DNA from: DASWRT01 sp036403035
GTDB lineage: Bacteria; Pseudomonadota; Alphaproteobacteria; ATCC43930; CGMCC-115725
NCBI GenBank assembly: GCA_036403035.1
Contig: DASWRT010000170.1
Location: forward strand, 1 to 19,067
Direction: 5' to 3'
DNA: 19,067 nt
Shown here one piece after another: positions 14,076-19,067 of the stretch (positions are counted from its first letter, which is position 1; each line of letters begins with the position of its first letter). Below the pieces are notes generated by a model. It was not told the DNA's origin and did not search any database. It saw only the letters and a program-made list of their open reading frames with translations. The position numbers and the translations under genes are program-made.

Positions 14076-14819
14076 ATGGGCGACGACGACGATCGGCAGC
14101 AGCCTGTCCCCGCACGTTCGGTGCGTGCCGACGTAGACGCCTTCCTGACGAAGGTCGCCGCGATGCCGGCGGTACGGCCGGCCGGGCGCGGACGACTCAT
14201 CTTCGCGCTCGATGCGACGGCGAGCCGGCAGCCGACGTGGGACGGCGCCTGCCGCATCCAAGGCGAGATGTTCGAGGCCACCGCCGGGCTCGGCGGTCTC
14301 GACATCCAACTCGTCTTCTATCGCGGCTTCGGCGAGTGCAAGGCGAGCCGCTGGTACGGCGCGGCCGAGGACCTGCACCGCGCGATGCGCGGCGTCTCCT
14401 GCATCGGCGGGGAGACGCAGATCGAGCGCGTGCTGAACCATGCGCTGAAGGAGGGAAGGGCGCGCAAGGTCGACGCGCTGGTCTTCGTCGGCGATGCGGT
14501 GGAGGAGAGCGTCGACCGGCTTTGCCGCCTTTCCGGCGAGCTGGGCCTCGTCGGCACGCCGATCTTCCTGTTCCACGAGGGCGGCGATCCGGTCGCCGGC
14601 CGCGCCTTCCGCGAGATGGCGCGGCTCTCGGGCGGCGCCTACTGTCCGTTCGACGCCGGGAGCGCGGCGCAGCTCCGCGAGTTGCTGGGCGCCGTCGCGG
14701 TCTACGCCGCCGGCGGCCGCCGCGCGCTCGAAGATCATGCCCGCCGGACCGGCGGCGGCATGGCGCAGCTTCTGAGCCGCCAGTTGCCGTCGCCGCCATC
14801 CGGATCGTCGACGCGCTGA
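14076..14819 (+). CDS. VWA-domain protein, partner of the J-domain gene
   Basis: This 247-residue protein has a von Willebrand factor A-like fold. RLIFALDATASRQPTWD (from about residue 40) holds a DxTxS version of the metal-binding MIDAS motif (D46, T48, S50). A later threonine (T114 in GGETQIERVL) and aspartate (D140 in VFVGDAVEES) complete the set. No signal peptide or membrane span is present, so it is likely cytoplasmic. The ATG is chosen because the sequence upstream in frame (TTG at 14040) is not protein-like; no Shine-Dalgarno is obvious. It lies 18 bases before the membrane-anchored J-domain gene, so the two are almost certainly one operon. Function is unknown; VWA proteins usually mediate protein contacts. 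Confidence 0.78.
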   Translation: MGDDDDRQQPVPARSVRADVDAFLTKVAAMPAVRPAGRGRLIFALDATASRQPTWDGACRIQGEMFEATAGLGGLDIQLVFYRGFGECKASRWYGAAEDLHRAMRGVSCIGGETQIERVLNHALKEGRARKVDALVFVGDAVEESVDRLCRLSGELGLVGTPIFLFHEGGDPVAGRAFREMARLSGGAYCPFDAGSAAQLRELLGAVAVYAAGGRRALEDHARRTGGGMAQLLSRQLPSPPSGSSTR

Positions 14820-14837
14820 ATCGAGGCCGAGCCGCTC

Positions 14838-15557
14838 ATGCCCTATCTCGCGGGAGCGCTTCTTCTCCTCGTGCTGCTGTTCGTCCTCGCCCGTGCCTTC
14901 GTGACGGCGAGCCCTGCCGCGATCGCGCGCGGCCTGCGCTGGGGCGGGGCGGCGGTCGGCACGCTCGCCCTGCTGGTTCTCGTGGTCAGCGGCCGCCTCG
15001 CTCCGCTCTTGGCGCTGCTGCCGGCGCTGGTCCCGGCATTGGCCCGCATCGGGCCGGCGCTGTGGCGTCGCTTCGCCGCGGCGCCCGGACCGCGGTCCGG
15101 GCAGGTATCCGAAGTCGAGACGGCGACGTTGCGCATGACGCTCGACCACGACAGCGGAACGATGAGCGGCACCGTGCAGCGGGGCCGCTTCGCCGGGCGC
15201 CGGCTGGAGCAGATGAGCGCCGGCGAGCTGATCGAGCTGCGGCGCCGGTGCGCGATCGAGGACAGCGACGCGATACCGCTCCTCGACGCCTACCTCGACC
15301 GTTTCCACCCGGACTGGCGCACCGAAGACGATGCGGCGGCGGCCGCAGACAGCGGCGGCGGCGGCGGCGCGTCGGCCTCGGGAGCGATGACGCGCGAGGA
15401 GGCATATCGGATCCTCGGACTCGCGCCGGGCGCCTCGGAGGCCGAGATCCGCGCGGCGCATCGCCGCCTGATGCTGAAACTGCATCCGGATCAAGGCGGT
15501 TCGACCTACCTCGCGGCGCGGGTTAATCAGGCGAGAGATCTGCTGCTGAAAGGTTGA
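14838..15557 (+). CDS. Membrane-anchored J-domain co-chaperone
   Basis: This 239-residue protein has two N-terminal hydrophobic segments (about 4-20 and 36-52), a further hydrophobic stretch at 53-70, a soluble middle (about 88-165) and a Gly/Ala-rich linker with a run of five glycines (173-177). A C-terminal J domain covers about 187-239, with TREEAYRILGLAPGASEAEI and the essential HPD triad at 216-218. A J domain at the C-terminus behind a membrane anchor resembles mitochondrial Pam18/Tim14 and related alphaproteobacterial DnaJ-like proteins. It should stimulate DnaK at the inner membrane. There is no Gly/Phe region or zinc finger, so it is not DnaJ itself. The middle region (SAGELIELRRRCAIEDSDAI) is a conserved-looking domain I cannot name. 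It follows the VWA gene in the same operon; GAGG lies about 11 bases before the ATG. Confidence 0.88.
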   Translation: MPYLAGALLLLVLLFVLARAFVTASPAAIARGLRWGGAAVGTLALLVLVVSGRLAPLLALLPALVPALARIGPALWRRFAAAPGPRSGQVSEVETATLRMTLDHDSGTMSGTVQRGRFAGRRLEQMSAGELIELRRRCAIEDSDAIPLLDAYLDRFHPDWRTEDDAAAAADSGGGGGASASGAMTREEAYRILGLAPGASEAEIRAAHRRLMLKLHPDQGGSTYLAARVNQARDLLLKG

Positions 15558-15584
15558 TCTGATTCGTATCGTATTGTCGCATGA

Positions 15585-15609
15585 GGAACCGTGCCTCCGT
15601 CCCGGCGTT
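15585..15609 (+). promoter_or_regulatory. EcfG-type (general stress response) promoter for the response regulator
   Basis: GGAAC (15585-15589) and CGTT (15606-15609) are separated by exactly 16 bases. This is an exact match to the established alphaproteobacterial EcfG/SigT promoter consensus. It lies between the J-domain gene and the response-regulator gene, in the right orientation, and predicts a leader of about 50 bases before the ATG at 15669. Confidence 0.55.
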
Positions 15610-15668
15610 CGTTGGTAGCGATGTCTCGCCGGGTTCGCGGGAGCGCAGCGGGCGGACAGGTTTATGAC

Positions 15669-16031
15669 ATGCGGCAGTCGGACGTTGATGCATCGGCCAT
15701 CCTCGTCGTCGACGACGACGAGGACGTGCGCGACATGATTACCGGCGTCCTCGAGCTGCAGGGCTTCACCGTGCTGCAGGCAAGCAACGGGCGCGAGGCG
15801 ATGGCGCTGCTGCGCGAGAACCCGGCCGTGTCGCTGCTGTTCTCTGATGTCCGCATGCCCGGCATGACCGGCACCGAGCTCGCGCAGCGGGCGAGGGAGA
15901 TGCGCCCCGAGCTGCGCGTCGTGCTCACCACCGGCTTCGCCCGTGAGCAGATCCCGGCGGATACGCCGGTGATCCACAAGCCTTTCCGCGTCGGCGACCT
16001 GATCGCGATCGTGCGCCGGGCGATCGAGTAG
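15669..16031 (+). CDS. Single-domain response regulator
   Basis: The protein is 120 residues from the chosen ATG and consists of a receiver domain alone. ILVVDDDEDVRDM supplies the acidic pocket (D15-D17), LLFSDVRMPGMTG the phospho-accepting aspartate D60, VVLTTGF the conserved Thr (T88) and VIHKPF the conserved Lys (K104) with its following Pro. There is no output domain, so it works by protein contact or as a phosphate sink. I chose 15669 because AGG lies eight bases before it and because the predicted stress promoter ends at 15609; a longer GTG start at 15591 would begin inside that promoter. LTTGF stands where the FAT-GUY regulators of the alphaproteobacterial stress network have FATGY, a partial likeness only. 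No histidine kinase adjoins it. A hairpin terminator follows. Confidence 0.92.
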   Translation: MRQSDVDASAILVVDDDEDVRDMITGVLELQGFTVLQASNGREAMALLRENPAVSLLFSDVRMPGMTGTELAQRAREMRPELRVVLTTGFAREQIPADTPVIHKPFRVGDLIAIVRRAIE

Positions 16032-16047
16032 CGGCCGGGCACCGAAC

Positions 16048-16076
16048 GTCCACTCCATACCGGAGCGGACAGTTTT
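16048..16076 (+). terminator. Intrinsic terminator after the response regulator
   Basis: GTCC-A-CTCC (16048-16056) pairs with GGAG-C-GGAC (16062-16070) across a five-base loop, with one internal mismatch. A GTTTT run (16072-16076) follows. It sits 16 bases beyond the stop codon and isolates the regulator from galU. Confidence 0.55.
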
Positions 16077-16176
16077 CGCGGCGCTCCCGGCGTTTTCCGA
16101 CAATTGCCCAAGCAGCGGCCGGTCTCACATGTTGCGTCAGGTGGTGCCGGCGTGGCAAAACTTCCGCGTTCGCAGC

Positions 16177-16201
16177 GGAACAATCTATCTGTCGGTTCGT
16201 T
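16177..16201 (+). promoter_or_regulatory. EcfG-type (general stress response) promoter for galU
   Basis: GGAAC (16177-16181) and CGTT (16198-16201) are separated by exactly 16 bases, again an exact consensus match. The -10 element lies 42 bases before the galU ATG, which gives a leader of about 35 bases. No other gene intervenes, and the preceding terminator implies galU needs its own promoter. Confidence 0.6.
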
Positions 16202-16243
16202 CTATCTGCACCTCTATTCCCTACCAGACGAAAGTCTTCAGAA

Positions 16244-17113
16244 ATGGGTCTACGCGTTCGCAAGGCCGTGTTTCCGGTCGGCGGATTAGGCACGCGCTTC
16301 CTTCCGGCGACCAAGGCCATGCCCAAGGAGATGCTGCCGGTCGTCGACAAGCCGCTGATCCAGTACGCCGTCGAGGAGGCGCGGGCCGCCGGCATCGAGG
16401 AGTTCATTTTCGTCACCAGCCGCGGCAAGACGGTGATGGAGGACCATTTCGACCATCCCTACGAGATGACCGCGACGCTGAACGAACGGGGCAAGAAGAC
16501 CGAGTTGGGGCAGATCAGCGACTGGATGCCCGACGCCGGCCAGATCTCCTACACCCGCCAGCAACGTCCGCTCGGACTCGGGCACGCAGTCTGGTGCGCC
16601 CGGCACCTCGTCGGCGACGAGCCGTTCGCCGTTCTGCTCGCCGACGACCTGATCCAGGCGGAGACGCCGTGCCTGAAGCAGATGGTCGACGCGCACGGCG
16701 AGACCGGCGGCAACGTCGTCGCCGTGATGGAGGTGCCGCGGGAGCATACGAAGCGGTACGGCGTGCTCGACGTCGCGAAGGACGACGGCAGGCTGGTCGA
16801 GGTCAAGGGGTTGGTGGAGAAGCCGGACCCGAGCGTGGCTCCCTCGAACCTCAGCATCATCGGCCGCTACATCCTGCTGCCGGAAGTCTTCGAGATCCTG
16901 TCGCGCACCGAGCGCGGCGCCGGCAACGAAATCCAGCTTACCGACGCGATGGCGACGATGATCGGCTCGAAGCCTTTCCACGGGCTGCGCTTCGAGGGGC
17001 GCCGCTTCGATTGCGGCGACAAGGTCGGTTTCCTTGAAGCCACAGTCGCTTTCGCGCTGGGCCGCCCGGAGCTGGCCGACGCGATGCGGTCTATCCTTCA
17101 ATCCTATCGTTGA
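16244..17113 (+). CDS. galU: UTP-glucose-1-phosphate uridylyltransferase
   Basis: This 289-residue enzyme makes UDP-glucose from UTP and glucose-1-phosphate in the cytoplasm, the precursor for many surface glycans and for trehalose. The nucleotide-binding signature GGLGTRFLPATKAMPKEMLP spans 13-32, with VVDKPLIQY after it. D134 and D135 in LLADDLI are the metal-binding region, GLVEKP at 189-194 carries the conserved Lys, and GNEIQLTDAM at 227-236 and FDCGDKVGFLEA at 255-266 complete the GalU pattern. The length is normal. The ATG is the first good start; its ribosome site is weak (GAAAG). It is followed after 11 bases by the phosphohexomutase gene, so both probably form one operon under the predicted stress promoter. 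Confidence 0.96.
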   Translation: MGLRVRKAVFPVGGLGTRFLPATKAMPKEMLPVVDKPLIQYAVEEARAAGIEEFIFVTSRGKTVMEDHFDHPYEMTATLNERGKKTELGQISDWMPDAGQISYTRQQRPLGLGHAVWCARHLVGDEPFAVLLADDLIQAETPCLKQMVDAHGETGGNVVAVMEVPREHTKRYGVLDVAKDDGRLVEVKGLVEKPDPSVAPSNLSIIGRYILLPEVFEILSRTERGAGNEIQLTDAMATMIGSKPFHGLRFEGRRFDCGDKVGFLEATVAFALGRPELADAMRSILQSYR

Positions 17114-17124
17114 GAACCTTCGTC

Positions 17125-18507
17125 ATGGCCGGTCACCGGTTCGACCCGACGATCCTGCGCGAGTACGACATCCGTGGCGTGGTGGGCGAGACGCTGAGCG
17201 AGGCGGACGCCGAAGCGATCGGCCGCGCCTTCGCCGTAGTCGTCGCCGAGAAGGGCGGCGGGAGCGTCGTCGTCGGCTATGACGGGCGCCTGAGTTCGCC
17301 CGGTCTGGAGGCGGCGCTCGTCAAGGGGCTGAGCGAGAGCGGGATGCGCGTCGTCCGGATCGGGCTCGGCCCGACTCCGATGTCGTACTTCGCCGCCTTC
17401 ACGCTGGATGTCGATGCCGGCATCATGATCACCGGCTCGCACAATCCGTCGGATTACAACGGCTTCAAGATGACCCTCCGGAAGAAGTCGTTCTTCGGGA
17501 AGGACATTCAGCGGCTCGGGCAGATCGCGGCGGAGGGCCGGTTCCGCAGCGGCCGGGGCGCGGTCGAGAACCGTTCGGTCTTCGAGGACTACATTGCGCG
17601 CCTCGCCAAGGATTATGACGGAGGGACGCGCGAGCTGACCGTCGCCTGGGATCCCGGCAACGGCGCCACCGGCGACGTGCTGGTCGAACTGACGCGGCGC
17701 CTGCCCGGACGGCACGTCCTGATCAACGAGAAGATCGACGGCACCTTCCCCGCGCACCACCCCGACCCTACCGAACCGAAGAACCTGACGCAGCTCCAGG
17801 CGCTCGTCGCCGAGCGCAAGGCGGATCTCGGCATCGCATTCGACGGCGACGGCGACCGCATCGGCGTCGTCGACGGCCAGGGGCGCATCCTCTGGGGAGA
17901 CCAGTTGATGGTCATCCTCGCCCGCGACATCGTGAAGGCGAGCCCGAAGGCGACGATCATCGCCGACGTCAAGGCCAGCCAAGTCCTGTTCGACGAGATC
18001 GCGCGGATGGGCGGCACGCCGCTGATGTGGCGGACCGGCCATTCGCTGATCAAGACGAAGATGGCCGAGACCGGCGCGCCGCTCGCCGGCGAGATGAGCG
18101 GCCACATCTTCTTCGCCGACCGCTATTACGGCTACGACGATGCGCTCTACGCCGCCGTTCGGCTGCTCGGCATCGTCGCGCGCGGCGGCGAGAGCATCGC
18201 GCAGCTCCGCGATCGTCTGCCCGAGGTGATCAACACGCCCGAACTGCGCTTCTCCTGTTCGGACACGCGCAAGTTCGCGGTGATCGAGGAAGTGCGGGCG
18301 CGGCTGCGCGATGCGGGCGCCGACATGTCCGACATCGACGGCGTGCGCGTCAACACGCCGGACGGCTGGTGGCTGTTGCGCGCCTCGAACACGCAGGACG
18401 TGCTGGTCGCCCGCGCCGAGGCGCGCAGCGACGACGGTCTCGCACGCCTCAAGGGCCTGCTTGCCGATCAGTTGAAGGCAAGCGGGATCGAGCCGCCCGC
18501 CTTCTGA
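17125..18507 (+). CDS. Phosphomannomutase/phosphoglucomutase
   Basis: This 460-residue enzyme interconverts hexose 1- and 6-phosphates. The N-terminus FDPTILREYDIRGVVG is typical of the AlgC/ManB type. The phosphoserine loop TGSHNP spans 103-108 with S105 as the phosphoryl carrier. The metal-binding loop DGDGDR lies at 240-245, the sugar-binding loop GEMSGH at 322-327 and the phosphate-binding loop RASNTQ at 419-424. All four active-site loops are intact. The ATG at 17125 has GAG ten bases upstream; a TTG at 17110 would overlap the galU stop. It provides glucose-1-phosphate to GalU, or mannose-1-phosphate for GDP-mannose, so the pair forms a compact nucleotide-sugar supply operon. The exact sugar preference cannot be read from the sequence. 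Confidence 0.93.
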   Translation: MAGHRFDPTILREYDIRGVVGETLSEADAEAIGRAFAVVVAEKGGGSVVVGYDGRLSSPGLEAALVKGLSESGMRVVRIGLGPTPMSYFAAFTLDVDAGIMITGSHNPSDYNGFKMTLRKKSFFGKDIQRLGQIAAEGRFRSGRGAVENRSVFEDYIARLAKDYDGGTRELTVAWDPGNGATGDVLVELTRRLPGRHVLINEKIDGTFPAHHPDPTEPKNLTQLQALVAERKADLGIAFDGDGDRIGVVDGQGRILWGDQLMVILARDIVKASPKATIIADVKASQVLFDEIARMGGTPLMWRTGHSLIKTKMAETGAPLAGEMSGHIFFADRYYGYDDALYAAVRLLGIVARGGESIAQLRDRLPEVINTPELRFSCSDTRKFAVIEEVRARLRDAGADMSDIDGVRVNTPDGWWLLRASNTQDVLVARAEARSDDGLARLKGLLADQLKASGIEPPAF

Positions 18508-18551
18508 CCATCGGCAGGGCAGCAAGCCTCTCCGAAGCGGCTATCGGCGGA

Positions 18552-18587
18552 ACCGGCCGGCAGATCCGAACGGATCAGCCGGCCGGT
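18552..18587 (+). terminator. Strong hairpin after the phosphohexomutase gene
   Basis: Ten paired bases (ACCGGCCGGC with GCCGGCCGGT) enclose an A/A mismatch and a further six pairs (GATCCG with CGGATC) around a two-base centre. The whole dyad spans 36 bases and lies 44 bases past the stop. It is followed by TATCGTCCTTAAC, not by a proper U-run, so it may be a terminator, a 3'-end stabiliser or a binding site. Confidence 0.5.
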
Positions 18588-18665
18588 ATCGTCCTTAACT
18601 CCATGTTAGCTGCAATTCCTGAAAACTACATGGAGCTTTGATCCAGCCTGTCGGAGGGGACAGCC

Positions 18666-19067
18666 ATGGAATCGCACGCTCCGGTGCCTGCGGACGCGGC
18701 GACGCGCGTCGTCGGCGAGATCGCGCTGGAGGCAGGCGCGCTCGGCGTCGAACTCGCCGATGTTGCCGGCAAGGTCGACGAGGTGAGCGCGCAGGCGGCG
18801 GCGCAGACCACCGCCTTCGCCGCGCTGAGCGCCGCCGCGCGCGAGATGGGGGAGAGCAACGCCAGCATCGCCGCGGCGGTGGCATCGGCTCAGTCGGTCG
18901 CGGCCGACGCCGGGCGGGCGATGACGGAGTCGGGGCGCACGATGGCGGAATCGTTGGCCGCGATCAAAGAGCTGGTCGAGGCGGTATCGGTCATCGGAAC
19001 CCAGGTCGGCGGGCTCGGCGGCGCGCTGAAGCAGGTTGCGGCGGCGGCCGGCAGCATCAGCGCGATC
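18666..19067 (+). CDS. Methyl-accepting chemotaxis-like protein, soluble, 3' end missing
   Basis: The first 134 residues are visible and the gene runs off the window. The ATG has an excellent ribosome site (GGAGG, eight bases before). The sequence is a continuous Ala-, Ser-, Glu- and Gln-rich helix with heptad character: VVGEIALEAGALGVELADVA, then AAAQTTAFAALSAAAREM, GESNASIAAAV and finally IGTQVGGLGGALKQVAAAAGSISAI. The last segment leads into the approach to the conserved MCP signalling tip (normally followed by ARQTNLLALNATIEAARAG). There is no membrane span or sensor domain before it, so it would be a cytosolic transducer. What lies C-terminal is outside the window; a second domain there would define its role. 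Confidence 0.75.
   Translation, partial: MESHAPVPADAATRVVGEIALEAGALGVELADVAGKVDEVSAQAAAQTTAFAALSAAAREMGESNASIAAAVASAQSVAADAGRAMTESGRTMAESLAAIKELVEAVSVIGTQVGGLGGALKQVAAAAGSISAI

Noticed and set aside
13974..16103. Minus-strand 709-codon open frame across the VWA, J-domain and response-regulator genes
   Set aside because: It runs antisense to three recognisable proteins and shows no domain. Long open antisense frames are expected at this GC content.

Overview
This is a GC-rich, densely coded chromosomal window, most likely from an alphaproteobacterium, perhaps a Rhodospirillales-like lineage. The placement rests on the codon use and protein character, on two small proteins of a type common in that class, on a membrane-anchored J-domain protein paired with a VWA protein, and on two perfect matches (GGAAC-N16-CGTT) to the promoter of EcfG, the alphaproteobacterial general-stress sigma factor. 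No rRNA, tRNA, CRISPR array or intact insertion sequence is visible.

Layout. (1) 1-2761, plus strand: an efflux operon of the AaeB/AaeX/AaeA type, made of a FUSC inner-membrane protein cut by the window start, a DUF1656 small membrane protein and an HlyD-type periplasmic adaptor. (2) 2800-3360, minus strand: a secreted Cu/Zn superoxide dismutase. (3) 3486-5752, minus strand: two overlapping glycosyltransferase genes, divergent from a Wzx-like flippase at 6105-7538 (plus). Together they look like part of a surface-glycan locus. (4) 7533-9185, minus strand: an acyl-CoA synthetase of the medium-chain type, with a phasin-like gene upstream (9227-9766), suggesting fatty-acid and polyhydroxyalkanoate metabolism. 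(5) 9975-12050, plus strand: a single-subunit molybdopterin/[4Fe-4S] oxidoreductase. (6) 12051-13993: a looser region with two tiny overlapping minus-strand genes, an AT-rich control region containing three inverted repeats, a possible leader ORF and an IclR-family regulator with an AT-hook-like tail. A 23-bp imperfect direct repeat brackets this block. (7) 14076-15557, plus strand: a VWA protein and a membrane-anchored J-domain protein, an operon of unknown function. (8) 15669-16031, plus strand: a single-domain response regulator with its own terminator. (9) 16244-18507, plus strand: galU and a phosphomannomutase/phosphoglucomutase, which supply nucleotide-sugar precursors. (10) 18666-end, plus strand: the N-terminus of a soluble methyl-accepting chemotaxis-like protein.

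How the parts may fit together. GalU and the phosphohexomutase make the sugar precursors that the glycosyltransferase and flippase cluster would consume. The response regulator and galU each carry a predicted EcfG promoter, so surface-glycan supply and signalling may rise together under general stress; the periplasmic superoxide dismutase is a stress protein as well, but I saw no such promoter upstream of it. I found no clearly new multi-gene system. The least-explained parts are the VWA/J-domain pair, the EcfG-type promoters and the dyad-rich region upstream of the IclR gene.
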